Assembly: GCF_023065955.2 (NCBI RefSeq)
Contig: NW_026622810.1
Location: forward strand, 1-64,000
Length of the DNA stretch: 64,000 nt
Source: Ursus arctos
Lineage: Eukaryota; Chordata; Mammalia; Carnivora; Ursidae
Direction: 5' to 3'
Numbering within the stretch: position 1 is the stretch's first letter; each line of letters starts with the position of its first letter. Positions 33,936 to 46,815 of this stretch are shown here, one piece after another. A program made the translations under genes and the position numbers. Below the pieces are notes generated by a model that was given only the letters and a program-made list of their open reading frames with translations, was not told where the DNA came from and ran no database searches.

Positions 33936-35618
33936 TTAACTGGACGGCCCTTTCGTTACGTGCTCGTGCACACTCTTGCCAAGGCTTCCATCTTCACCAC
34001 AGGAGTGGTGAGTTGAGACGTGGTGGCTTGCAGAGTGCCCTTCTACAGAGTTAAGCAAACTGCTTTCTGTTGATGTTTTCCTCCACACTTTTACCCATGC
34101 TTCCGTTCTCATGACTGAAGATTGTGGCATGCAAGATGCTTTGTGTACGGCGTTCTTTCATAGATTTCAGTCTGTGGCACTTTCCTTATATTTCCTTACA
34201 CCCCTGTGCAAACGGTTACGTATTCACGTCTGAAGACGTGAGAGGGAAGATGGCTTCGACACAGTATTCTTTCTCAAAGATTGCTTAACTACCCTTTCCT
34301 TACAAAGCTCCATCTTCACGACAGGAGTGATGAGTTGAGACATGGTGGCTGCACAGTGTTCTTCTACCACGTTAAGCAAAGTGCTTTATGTTGATGTTTT
34401 TGTACACTTTTGCACATGCTTCCGTTCTCATGACTGAAGATTGCGGGATGCAAGATGCTTTCTGTACGGCGTTCTTTCATAGATTTCAGTCTGTGGCACT
34501 TTCCTTATATTTCCTTACACCCCTGTGCAAAAGTTTTCATCTTCACATCCGAAGATGTGAGATGGAAGATGGCTTCGATACAGTGATCTTTCTCAAAGAT
34601 CGGTTAACGGCCCTTTCCTTACCCTTAAATTCACACTCTGAAACAAGCTTCCATCATCGTGACAGACGGGAGGTAGAAGACACTTTGCATTCCCTCTCCT
34701 TACTGAGGGTTACGTCTATGGCATTTTCCTGAAGTTTCAACACACGTTTTGGGAAATGCGTGCGTATTCATGGGTAACGACGTTAGATCGTTGTTGCCTT
34801 CCTACAACACAGACTTGGTTCTCAATGCTACTTAGCTAGAACCTCTCCTGAGGCGTTCACTCACACTTCTGCAAGTACTTCCATCTTCATTACAGAAGAT
34901 GTGAGTTGGAAGATCTTCTACAAAGGGTGTTCTTATGTGAGCATACAGCACGTGCCTTGTGTTTTAATACAAACTTTTGGAAAATACATCCATCTTCATG
35001 AAGGTAGATGGAAGTTGGAAGGTTGTCTCTAGATGGCGCTCTCTCTTAGTGTTCTCGGCAGGGCACTTCTCTTACCGTTCAATACAGATAGTTGACAAAA
35101 CTTCTCTCTCCATGCATCAGGATGCTTGAAGTGGCATTCTCTAACCAGAGGCTCGGTGCTCAGGGTTTAGGAAACCGCACTGAGTCACATGTTCCCTCAC
35201 CCTTGAGCCAATGCTTCCAGGTTCATGAGAGAAAATGTGAGTTTCAGATGGTTTCCACAGAATTCTTCCCAAATGTTAAGTGTACAATCATTTCTTTATG
35301 CTGAGAAACGCACTTATCTGAATGCTTCCCACTACACGATAGAAGACATGCCTCGAAGGATCGATTTGGTAAGATCCTCTCTCGAAGCAAAGTCTCAGCC
35401 ACTTTCCTTCTGCTTTCAACCCAACGTGGCAAATGTTTATGTCTACGAGAGAGAAGCCGTGGGTTGTAAGAAGCAATCGATCCAGTGTTCTCATCTCCTG
35501 TTAAGTTTATGGCACTTTCCTTAAGGTTCCACACACAGGGAAGAAATCCCTGGTTGATTCATTCGTCAGGAGGTGGGTTCGGTGTTGTAGTCTATCTACA
35601 CAGATTTGGGTCTCAGAA
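33936..35618 (+). repeat. Long monomer, 1683-bp type (unit 21)
   Basis: Carries G at 34852 (CTGAGGCGTTC), shared only with unit 14. Confidence 0.95.
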
Positions 35619-37301
35619 TTAACTGGACGGCCCTTTCGTTACGTGCTCGTGCACACTCTTGCCAAGGCTTCCATCTTCACCACAGGAGTGGTGAGTTGAG
35701 ACGTGGTGGCTTGCAGAGTGCCCTTCTACAGAGTTAAGCAAACTGCTTTCTGTTGATGTTTTCCTCCACACTTTTACCCATGCTTCCGTTCTCATGACTG
35801 AAGATTGTGGCATGCAAGATGCTTTGTGTACGGCGTTCTTTCATAGATTTCAGTCTGTGGCACTTTCCTTATATTTCCTTACACCCCTGTGCAAACGGTT
35901 ACGTATTCACGTCTGAAGACGTGAGAGGGAAGATGGCTTCGACACAGTATTCTTTCTCAAAGATTGCTTAACTACCCTTTCCTTACAAAGCTCCATCTTC
36001 ACGACAGGAGTGATGAGTTGAGACATGGTGGCTGCACAGTGTTCTTCTACCACGTTAAGCAAAGTGCTTTATGTTGATGTTTTTGTACACTTTTGCACAT
36101 GCTTCCGTTCTCATGACTGAAGATTGCGGGATGCAAGATGCTTTCTGTACGGCGTTCTTTCATAGATTTCAGTCTGTGGCACTTTCCTTATATTTCCTTA
36201 CACCCCTGTGCAAAAGTTTTCATCTTCACATCCGAAGATGTGAGATGGAAGATGGCTTCGATACAGTGATCTTTCTCAAAGATCGGTTAACGGCCCTTTC
36301 CTTACCCTTAAATTCACACTCTGAAACAAGCTTCCATCATCGTGACAGACGGGAGGTAGAAGACACTTTGCATTCCCTCTCCTTACTGAGGGTTACGTCT
36401 ATGGCATTTTCCTGAAGTTTCAACACACGTTTTGGGAAATGCGTGCGTATTCATGGGTAACGACGTTAGATCGTTGTTGCCTTCCTACAACACAGACTTG
36501 GTTCTCAATGCTACTTAGCTAGAACCTCTCCTGATGCGTTCACTCACACTTCTGCAAGTACTTCCATCTTCATTACAGAAGATGTGAGTTGGAAGATCTT
36601 CTACAAAGGGTGTTCTTATGTGAGCATACAGCACGTGCCTTGTGTTTTAATACAAACTTTTGGAAAATACATCCATCTTCATGAAGGTAGATGGAAGTTG
36701 GAAGGTTGTCTCTAGATGGCGCTCTCTCTTAGTGTTCTCGGCAGGGCACTTCTCTTACCGTTCAATACAGATAGTTGACAAAACTTCTCTCTCCATGCAT
36801 CAGGATGCTTGAAGTGGCATTCTCTAACCAGAGGCTCGGTGCTCAGGGTTTAGGAAACCGCACTGAGTCACATGTTCCCTCACCCTTGAGCCAATGCTTC
36901 CAGGTTCATGAGAGAAAATGTGAGTTTCAGATGGTTTCCACAGAATTCTTCCCAAATGTTAAGTGTACAATCATTTCTTTATGCTGAGAAACGCACTTAT
37001 CTGAATGCTTCCCACTACACGATAGAAGACATGCCTCGAAGGATCGATTTGGTAAGATCCTCTCTCGAAGCAAAGTCTCAGCCACTTTCCTTCTGCTTTC
37101 AACCCAACGTGGCAAATGTTTATGTCTACGAGAGAGAAGCCGTGGGTTGTAAGAAGCAATCGATCCAGTGTTCTCATCTCCTGTTAAGTTTATGGCACTT
37201 TCCTTAAGGTTCCACACACAGGGAAGAAATCCCTGGTTGATTCATTCGTCAGGAGGTGGGTTCGGTGTTGTAGTCTATCTACACAGATTTGGGTCTCAGA
37301 A
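35619..37301 (+). repeat. Long monomer, 1683-bp type (unit 22)
   Basis: Standard full-length L unit with TTCTTCCC, GATAG and GTTCCAC. Confidence 0.95.
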
Positions 37302-38983
37302 TTAACTGGACGGCCCTTTCGTTATGTGCTCGTGCACACTCTTGCCAAGGCTTCCATCTTCACCACAGGAGTGGTGAGTTGAGACGTGGTGGCTTGCAGA
37401 GTGCCCTTCTACAGAGTTAAGCAAACTGCTTTCTGTTGATGTTTTCCTCCACACTTTTACCCATGCTTCCGTTCTCATGACTGAAGATTGTGGCATGCAA
37501 GATGCTTTGTGTACGGCGTTCTTTCATAGATTTCAGTCTGTGGCACTTTCCTTATATTTCCTTACACCCCTGTGCAAACGGTTACGTATTCACGTCTGAA
37601 GACGTGAGAGGGAAGATGGCTTCGACACAGTATTCTTTCTCAAAGATTGCTTAACTACCCTTTCCTTACAAAGCTCCATCTTCACGACAGGAGTGATGAG
37701 TTGAGACATGGTGGCTGCACAGTGTTCTTCTACCACGTTAAGCAAAGTGCTTTATGTTGATGTTTTTGTACACTTTTGCACATGCTTCCGTTCTCATGAC
37801 TGAAGATTGCGGGATGCAAGATGCTTTCTGTACGGCGTTCTTTCATAGATTTCAGTCTGTGGCACTTTCCTTATATTTCCTTACACCCCTGTGCAAAAGT
37901 TTTCATCTTCACATCCGAAGATGTGAGATGGAAGATGGCTTCGATACAGTGATCTTTCTCAAAGATCGGTTAACGGCCCTTTCCTTACCCTTAAATTCAC
38001 ACTCTGAAACAAGCTTCCATCATCGTGACAGACGGGAGGTAGAAGACACTTTGCATTCCCTCTCCTTACTGAGGGTTACGTCTATGGCATTTTCCTGAAG
38101 TTTCAACACACGTTTTGGGAAATGCGTGCGTATTCATGGGTAACGACGTTAGATCGTTGTTGCCTTCCTACAACACAGACTTGGTTCTCAATGCTACTTA
38201 GCTAGAACCTCTCCTGATGCGTTCACTCACACTTCTGCAAGTACTTCCATCTTCATTACAGAAGATGTGAGTTGGAAGATCTTCTACAAAGGGTGTTCTT
38301 ATGTGAGCATACAGCACGTGCCTTGTGTTTTAATACAAACTTTTGGAAAATACATCCATCTTCATGAAGGTAGATGGAAGTTGGAAGGTTGTCTCTAGAT
38401 GGCGCTCTCTCTTAGTGTTCTCGGCAGGGCACTTCTCTTACCGTTCAATACAGATAGTTGACAAAACTTCTCTCTCCATGCATCAGGATGCTTGAAGTGG
38501 CATTCTCTAACCAGAGGCTCGGTGCTCAGGGTTTAGGAAACCGCACTGAGTCACATGTTCCCTCACCCTTGAGCCAATGCTTCCAGGTTCATGAGAGAAA
38601 ATGTGAGTTTCAGATGGTTTCCACAGAATTCTTTCCAAATGTTAAGTGTACAATCATTTCTTTATGCTGAGAAACGCACTTATCTGAATGCTTCCCACTA
38701 CACGATAGAAGACATGCCTCGAAGGATCGATTTGGTAAGATCCTCTCTCGAAGCAAAGTCTCAGCCACTTTCCTTCTGCTTTCAACCCAACGTGGCAAAT
38801 GTTTATGTCTACGAGAGAGAAGCCGTGGGTTGTAAGAAGCAATCGATCCAGTGTTCTCATCTCCTGTTAAGTTTATGGCACTTTCCTTAATGTTCACACA
38901 CAGGGAAGAAATCCCTGGTTGATTCATTCGTCAGGAGGTGGGTTCGGTGTTGTAGTCTATCTACACAGATTTGGGTCTCAGAA
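37302..38983 (+). repeat. Long monomer, 1682-bp tetramer type (unit 23)
   Basis: TTCTTTCC, GATAG and a CTTAATGTTCAC right end found only in units 23, 27 and 31, each directly before an S2 unit. T at 37325 (CGTTATGTG); C retained at offset 641. Confidence 0.95.
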
Positions 38984-39271
38984 TTAACTGGACGGCCCTT
39001 TCGTTACGTGCTCGTGCACACTCTTGCCAAGGCTTCCATCTTCACCACAGGAGTGGTGAGTTGAGACGTGGTGGCTTGCAGAGTGCCCTTCTACAGAGTT
39101 AAGCAAACTGCTTTCTGTTGATGTTTTCCTCCACACTTTTACCCATGCTTCCGTTCTCATGACTGAAGATTGTGGGATGCAAGATGCTTTGTGTATGGCG
39201 TTCTTTCATAGATTTCAGTCTGTGGCACTTTCCTTATATTTCCTTACACCGCTGAGCAAAAGGTTTCATAG

Positions 39272-39289
39272 TCACGTCCGAAGACGTGA
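39272..39289. other. Dyad in an S2 unit (TCACGTC-CGAA-GACGTGA)
   Basis: Perfect 7-bp arms around CGAA. It is intermediate between the L dyads in c and f: same arms as c, same spacer as f. Equivalent dyads are at 45712-45729 and 52150-52167. Confidence 0.87.
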
Positions 39290-39457
39290 GAGGGAAGATG
39301 GCTTCGATATTGTTTTATTTATCAAGGATTGGTTAACAGCACATTCCTTTGCACTTTAATTCACACTCTGAAACATGCTTCCATCATCACGACAGACGAT
39401 CTGAGTTGGAATACCATTTGCTTACACTCTTCTTACTGAGAGTTTCTTCTATGGCAG

Positions 39458-39499
39458 TTTTTTATCGCTTTTTTATCGCTTTTTTATCGCTTTTTATCG
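39458..39499 (+). repeat. 11-bp T-rich microsatellite (unit 24)
   Basis: Same tract and copy number as in S1 units, so it predates the S1/S2 split or has been homogenised across it. Confidence 0.92.
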
Positions 39500-40375
39500 T
39501 TGACACGTACAGGGAAACGCGTGTTTATTCATGGTTCACGATATTAAATCGATGTTGCCTTCCTACAACACAGACTTGGTTCTCACAGCTGCTAAGCTAG
39601 AACCTCTCCTGATGCGTTCCCTAACACTTCTGCAAGTTCGTCTGTGTTCATTTTAGAAGATGTGAGTTGGGATGATCTTTTCCAAAGGGTGTTCTTAAGT
39701 GATCCTATGCACCTTCCTTGTGTTTTCATGCACACTTTTGAAAAATACCGCCATCCTCATGAAGGTAGATGGGATTTGGAAGGTTTTCTCTAATGTGCTC
39801 TTTTTTAGTGTTCAGCGAAGGACACTTCTCTTACTGTTCATCACACATAACTGAGAAAGCTTCTCTCTCCGTGCATCAGGCTGCTTGAAGTGGCATTCTC
39901 TATCCAGATGCTCGGTGCTCAGGGTTTAGGAAACCGCACTGAGTCACATGTTCCCTCACCCTTGAGCCAATGCTTCCAGGTTCATGAGAGAAAATGTGGT
40001 TTTCCGATGGTTTCCACGGAATTCGTTCCAAAGGTTAAGTGTACAATCATTTTTTATGCTGAGAAATACACTTATCTGAATGCTTCCCACTACACGTTAG
40101 AAGACGTCCCTCGAAGGATCGATTTGGTAAGATCCTCTCTCGAAGCAAAGTCTCAGCCACTTTCCTTCTGCTTTCAACCCAACGTGGCAAATGTTTATGT
40201 CTACGAGAGAGAAGCCGTGGGTTGTAAGAAGCAATCGATCCAGTGTTCTCATCTCCTGTTAAGTTTATGGCTCTTTCCTTAAGGTTCACACACAGGGAAG
40301 AAATCCCTGGTTGATTCATTCGTCAGGAGGTGGGTTCGGTGTTGTAGTCTATCTACACAGATTTGGGTCTCAGAA

Positions 40376-42058
40376 TTAACTGGACGGCCCTTTCGTTACG
40401 TGCTCGTGCACACTCTTGCCAAGGCTTCCATCTTCACCACAGGAGTGGTGAGTTGAGACGTGGTGGCTTGCAGAGTGCCCTTCTACAGAGTTAAGCAAAC
40501 TGCTTTCTGTTGATGTTTTCCTCCACACTTTTACCCATGCTTCCGTTCTCATGACTGAAGATTGTGGCATGCAAGATGCTTTGTGTACGGCGTTCTTTCA
40601 TAGATTTCAGTCTGTGGCACTTTCCTTATATTTCCTTACACCCCTGTGCAAACGGTTACGTATTCACGTCTGAAGACGTGAGAGGGAAGATGGCTTCGAC
40701 ACAGTATTCTTTCTCAAAGATTGCTTAACTACCCTTTCCTTACAAAGCTCCATCTTCACGACAGGAGTGATGAGTTGAGACATGGTGGCTGCACAGTGTT
40801 CTTCTACCACGTTAAGCAAAGTGCTTTATGTTGATGTTTTTGTACACTTTTGCACATGCTTCCGTTCTCATGACTGAAGATTGCGGGATGCAAGATGCTT
40901 TCTGTACGGCGTTCTTTCATAGATTTCAGTCTGTGGCACTTTCCTTATATTTCCTTACACCCCTGTGCAAAAGTTTTCATCTTCACATCCGAAGATGTGA
41001 GATGGAAGATGGCTTCGATACAGTGATCTTTCTCAAAGATCGGTTAACGGCCCTTTCCTTACCCTTAAATTCACACTCTGAAACAAGCTTCCATCATCGT
41101 GACAGACGGGAGGTAGAAGACACTTTGCATTCCCTCTCCTTACTGAGGGTTACGTCTATGGCATTTTCCTGAAGTTTCAACACACGTTTTGGGAAATGCG
41201 TGCGTATTCATGGGTAACGACGTTAGATCGTTGTTGCCTTCCTACAACACAGACTTGGTTCTCAATGCTACTTAGCTAGAACCTCTCCTGATGCGTTCAC
41301 TCACACTTCTGCAAGTACTTCCATCTTCATTACAGAAGATGTGAGTTGGAAGATCTTCTACAAAGGGTGTTCTTATGTGAGCATACAGCACGTGCCTTGT
41401 GTTTTAATACAAACTTTTGGAAAATACATCCATCTTCATGAAGGTAGATGGAAGTTGGAAGGTTGTCTCTAGATGGCGCTCTCTCTTAGTGTTCTCGGCA
41501 GGGCACTTCTCTTACCGTTCAATACAGATAGTTGACAAAACTTCTCTCTCCATGCATCAGGATGCTTGAAGTGGCATTCTCTAACCAGAGGCTCGGTGCT
41601 CAGGGTTTAGGAAACCGCACTGAGTCACATGTTCCCTCACCCTTGAGCCAATGCTTCCAGGTTCATGAGAGAAAATGTGAGTTTCAGATGGTTTCCACAG
41701 AATTCTTCCCAAATGTTAAGTGTACAATCATTTCTTTATGCTGAGAAACGCACTTATCTGAATGCTTCCCACTACACGATAGAAGACATGCCTCGAAGGA
41801 TCGATTTGGTAAGATCCTCTCTCGAAGCAAAGTCTCAGCCACTTTCCTTCTGCTTTCAACCCAACGTGGCAAATGTTTATGTCTACGAGAGAGAAGCCGT
41901 GGGTTGTAAGAAGCAATCGATCCAGTGTTCTCATCTCCTGTTAAGTTTATGGCACTTTCCTTAAGGTTCCACACACAGGGAAGAAATCCCTGGTTGATTC
42001 ATTCGTCAGGAGGTGGGTTCGGTGTTGTAGTCTATCTACACAGATTTGGGTCTCAGAA
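40376..42058 (+). repeat. Long monomer, 1683-bp type (unit 25)
   Basis: Standard full-length L unit. It lacks the G of unit 21 at offset 927, so copies 1 and 2 of the tetramer differ here. Confidence 0.95.
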
Positions 42059-43741
42059 TTAACTGGACGGCCCTTTCGTTACGTGCTCGTGCACACTCTT
42101 GCCAAGGCTTCCATCTTCACCACAGGAGTGGTGAGTTGAGACGTGGTGGCTTGCAGAGTGCCCTTCTACAGAGTTAAGCAAACTGCTTTCTGTTGATGTT
42201 TTCCTCCACACTTTTACCCATGCTTCCGTTCTCATGACTGAAGATTGTGGCATGCAAGATGCTTTGTGTACGGCGTTCTTTCATAGATTTCAGTCTGTGG
42301 CACTTTCCTTATATTTCCTTACACCCCTGTGCAAACGGTTACGTATTCACGTCTGAAGACGTGAGAGGGAAGATGGCTTCGACACAGTATTCTTTCTCAA
42401 AGATTGCTTAACTACCCTTTCCTTACAAAGCTCCATCTTCACGACAGGAGTGATGAGTTGAGACATGGTGGCTGCACAGTGTTCTTCTACCACGTTAAGC
42501 AAAGTGCTTTATGTTGATGTTTTTGTACACTTTTGCACATGCTTCCGTTCTCATGACTGAAGATTGCGGGATGCAAGATGCTTTCTGTACGGCGTTCTTT
42601 CATAGATTTCAGTCTGTGGCACTTTCCTTATATTTCCTTACACCCCTGTGCAAAAGTTTTCATCTTCACATCCGAAGATGTGAGATGGAAGATGGCTTCG
42701 ATACAGTGATCTTTCTCAAAGATCGGTTAACGGCCCTTTCCTTACCCTTAAATTCACACTCTGAAACAAGCTTCCATCATCGTGACAGACGGGAGGTAGA
42801 AGACACTTTGCATTCCCTCTCCTTACTGAGGGTTACGTCTATGGCATTTTCCTGAAGTTTCAACACACGTTTTGGGAAATGCGTGCGTATTCATGGGTAA
42901 CGACGTTAGATCGTTGTTGCCTTCCTACAACACAGACTTGGTTCTCAATGCTACTTAGCTAGAACCTCTCCTGATGCGTTCACTCACACTTCTGCAAGTA
43001 CTTCCATCTTCATTACAGAAGATGTGAGTTGGAAGATCTTCTACAAAGGGTGTTCTTATGTGAGCATACAGCACGTGCCTTGTGTTTTAATACAAACTTT
43101 TGGAAAATACATCCATCTTCATGAAGGTAGATGGAAGTTGGAAGGTTGTCTCTAGATGGCGCTCTCTCTTAGTGTTCTCGGCAGGGCACTTCTCTTACCG
43201 TTCAATACAGATAGTTGACAAAACTTCTCTCTCCATGCATCAGGATGCTTGAAGTGGCATTCTCTAACCAGAGGCTCGGTGCTCAGGGTTTAGGAAACCG
43301 CACTGAGTCACATGTTCCCTCACCCTTGAGCCAATGCTTCCAGGTTCATGAGAGAAAATGTGAGTTTCAGATGGTTTCCACAGAATTCTTCCCAAATGTT
43401 AAGTGTACAATCATTTCTTTATGCTGAGAAACGCACTTATCTGAATGCTTCCCACTACACGATAGAAGACATGCCTCGAAGGATCGATTTGGTAAGATCC
43501 TCTCTCGAAGCAAAGTCTCAGCCACTTTCCTTCTGCTTTCAACCCAACGTGGCAAATGTTTATGTCTACGAGAGAGAAGCCGTGGGTTGTAAGAAGCAAT
43601 CGATCCAGTGTTCTCATCTCCTGTTAAGTTTATGGCACTTTCCTTAAGGTTCCACACACAGGGAAGAAATCCCTGGTTGATTCATTCGTCAGGAGGTGGG
43701 TTCGGTGTTGTAGTCTATCTACACAGATTTGGGTCTCAGAA
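42059..43741 (+). repeat. Long monomer, 1683-bp type (unit 26)
   Basis: Standard full-length L unit, matching unit 22 at the diagnostic sites. Confidence 0.95.
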
Positions 43742-45423
43742 TTAACTGGACGGCCCTTTCGTTACGTGCTCGTGCACACTCTTGCCAAGGCTTCCATCTT
43801 CACCACAGGAGTGGTGAGTTGAGACGTGGTGGCTTGCAGAGTGCCCTTCTACAGAGTTAAGCAAACTGCTTTCTGTTGATGTTTTCCTCCACACTTTTAC
43901 CCATGCTTCCGTTCTCATGACTGAAGATTGTGGCATGCAAGATGCTTTGTGTACGGCGTTCTTTCATAGATTTCAGTCTGTGGCACTTTCCTTATATTTC
44001 CTTACACCCCTGTGCAAACGGTTACGTATTCACGTCTGAAGACGTGAGAGGGAAGATGGCTTCGACACAGTATTCTTTCTCAAAGATTGCTTAACTACCC
44101 TTTCCTTACAAAGCTCCATCTTCACGACAGGAGTGATGAGTTGAGACATGGTGGCTGCACAGTGTTCTTCTACCACGTTAAGCAAAGTGCTTTATGTTGA
44201 TGTTTTTGTACACTTTTGCACATGCTTCCGTTCTCATGACTGAAGATTGCGGGATGCAAGATGCTTTCTGTACGGCGTTCTTTCATAGATTTCAGTCTGT
44301 GGCACTTTCCTTATATTTCCTTACACCCCTGTGCAAAAGTTTTCATCTTCACATCCGAAGATGTGAGATGGAAGATGGCTTTGATACAGTGATCTTTCTC
44401 AAAGATCGGTTAACGGCCCTTTCCTTACCCTTAAATTCACACTCTGAAACAAGCTTCCATCATCGTGACAGACGGGAGGTAGAAGACACTTTGCATTCCC
44501 TCTCCTTACTGAGGGTTACGTCTATGGCATTTTCCTGAAGTTTCAACACACGTTTTGGGAAATGCGTGCGTATTCATGGGTAACGACGTTAGATCGTTGT
44601 TGCCTTCCTACAACACAGACTTGGTTCTCAATGCTACTTAGCTAGAACCTCTCCTGATGCGTTCACTCACACTTCTGCAAGTACTTCCATCTTCATTACA
44701 GAAGATGTGAGTTGGAAGATCTTCTACAAAGGGTGTTCTTATGTGAGCATACAGCACGTGCCTTGTGTTTTAATACAAACTTTTGGAAAATACATCCATC
44801 TTCATGAAGGTAGATGGAAGTTGGAAGGTTGTCTCTAGATGGCGCTCTCTCTTAGTGTTCTCGGCAGGGCACTTCTCTTACCGTTCAATACAGATAGTTG
44901 ACAAAACTTCTCTCTCCATGCATCAGGATGCTTGAAGTGGCATTCTCTAACCAGAGGCTCGGTGCTCAGGGTTTAGGAAACCGCACTGAGTCACATGTTC
45001 CCTCACCCTTGAGCCAATGCTTCCAGGTTCATGAGAGAAAATGTGAGTTTCAGATGGTTTCCACAGAATTCTTTCCAAATGTTAAGTGTACAATCATTTC
45101 TTTATGCTGAGAAACGCACTTATCTGAATGCTTCCCACTACACGATAGAAGACATGCCTCGAAGGATCGATTTGGTAAGATCCTCTCTCGAAGCAAAGTC
45201 TCAGCCACTTTCCTTCTGCTTTCAACCCAACGTGGCAAATGTTTATGTCTACGAGAGAGAAGCCGTGGGTTGTAAGAAGCAATCGATCCAGTGTTCTCAT
45301 CTCCTGTTAAGTTTATGGCACTTTCCTTAATGTTCACACACAGGGAAGAAATCCCTGGTTGATTCATTCGTCAGGAGGTGGGTTCGGTGTTGTAGTCTAT
45401 CTACACAGATTTGGGTCTCAGAA
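43742..45423 (+). repeat. Long monomer, 1682-bp tetramer type (unit 27)
   Basis: CTTAATGTTCAC right end. T at 44382 (offset 641) but C at offset 24, the opposite combination to unit 23. Confidence 0.95.
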
Positions 45424-45711
45424 TTAACTGGACGGCCCTTTCGTTACGTGCTCGTGCACACTCTTGCCAAGGCTTCCATCTTCACCACAGGAGTGGTGAG
45501 TTGAGACGTGGTGGCTTGCAGAGTGCCCTTCTACAGAGTTAAGCAAACTGCTTTCTGTTGATGTTTTCCTCCACACTTTTACCCATGCTTCCGTTCTCAT
45601 GACTGAAGATTGTGGGATGCAAGATGCTTTGTGTATGGCGTTCTTTCATAGATTTCAGTCTGTGGCACTTTCCTTATATTTCCTTACACCGCTGAGCAAA
45701 AGGTTTCATAG

Positions 45712-45729
45712 TCACGTCCGAAGACGTGA
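45712..45729. other. Dyad in an S2 unit (unit 28)
   Basis: TCACGTC-CGAA-GACGTGA, as at 39272-39289. Confidence 0.86.
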
Positions 45730-45897
45730 GAGGGAAGATGGCTTCGATATTGTTTTATTTATCAAGGATTGGTTAACAGCACATTCCTTTGCACTTTAAT
45801 TCACACTCTGAAACATGCTTCCATCATCACGACAGACGATCTGAGTTGGAATACCATTTGCTTACACTCTTCTTACTGAGAGTTTCTTCTATGGCAG

Positions 45898-45939
45898 TTT
45901 TTTATCGCTTTTTTATCGCTTTTTTATCGCTTTTTATCG
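45898..45939 (+). repeat. 11-bp T-rich microsatellite (unit 28)
   Basis: Same tract and copy number as the other S units. Confidence 0.92.
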
Positions 45940-46815
45940 TTGACACGTACAGGGAAACGCGTGTTTATTCATGGTTCACGATATTAAATCGATGTTGCCT
46001 TCCTACAACACAGACTTGGTTCTCACAGCTGCTAAGCTAGAACCTCTCCTGATGCGTTCCCTAACACTTCTGCAAGTTCGTCTGTGTTCATTTTAGAAGA
46101 TGTGAGTTGGGATGATCTTTTCCAAAGGGTGTTCTTAAGTGATCCTATGCACCTTCCTTGTGTTTTCATGCACACTTTTGAAAAATACCGCCATCCTCAT
46201 GAAGGTAGATGGGATTTGGAAGGTTTTCTCTAATGTGCTCTTTTTTAGTGTTCAGCGAAGGACACTTCTCTTACTGTTCATCACACATAACTGAGAAAGC
46301 TTCTCTCTCCGTGCATCAGGCTGCTTGAAGTGGCATTCTCTATCCAGATGCTCGGTGCTCAGGGTTTAGGAAACCGCACTGAGTCACATGTTCCCTCACC
46401 CTTGAGCCAATGCTTCCAGGTTCATGAGAGAAAATGTGGTTTTCCGATGGTTTCCACGGAATTCGTTCCAAAGGTTAAGTGTACAATCATTTTTTATGCT
46501 GAGAAATACACTTATCTGAATGCTTCCCACTACACGTTAGAAGACGTCCCTCGAAGGATCGATTTGGTAAGATCCTCTCTCGAAGCAAAGTCTCAGCCAC
46601 TTTCCTTCTGCTTTCAACCCAACGTGGCAAATGTTTATGTCTACGAGAGAGAAGCCGTGGGTTGTAAGAAGCAATCGATCCAGTGTTCTCATCTCCTGTT
46701 AAGTTTATGGCTCTTTCCTTAAGGTTCACACACAGGGAAGAAATCCCTGGTTGATTCATTCGTCAGGAGGTGGGTTCGGTGTTGTAGTCTATCTACACAG
46801 ATTTGGGTCTCAGAA

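Larger units (their letters stand above)
33936..40375 (+). repeat. 6440-bp L-L-L-S2 tetramer, copy 1
   Basis: Units of 1683, 1683, 1682 and 1392 bp. The order repeats immediately at 40376 and again at 46816. The third member always ends in CTTAATGTTCAC and the fourth is always S2. Confidence 0.92.
38984..40375 (+). repeat. Short monomer, S2 type, 1392 bp (unit 24)
   Basis: Left part differs from S1: GTGGGATGC and GTATGGCG near 39172-39200, CCGCTGAGCAAAAGG near 39249, and GTCACGTCCGAAG near 39271. It also has CTCTTCTTACTG, a 1-bp deletion (CATTTTTTATGC near 40048) and GAAGACGTCCC. It shares features with both copies of the L duplication. Confidence 0.95.
40376..46815 (+). repeat. 6440-bp L-L-L-S2 tetramer, copy 2
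   Basis: Exactly the same length and unit order as copy 1. Confidence 0.92.
45424..46815 (+). repeat. Short monomer, S2 type, 1392 bp (unit 28)
   Basis: Same S2 markers as unit 24, 6440 bp downstream. Confidence 0.95.

Noticed and set aside
39890..40282. The longest open frame (130 codons), seen in the three S2 units
   Set aside because: It is created by the 1-bp deletion at CATTTTTTATGC that joins two frames separate in all other units. It is a by-product of the indel, not a gene.
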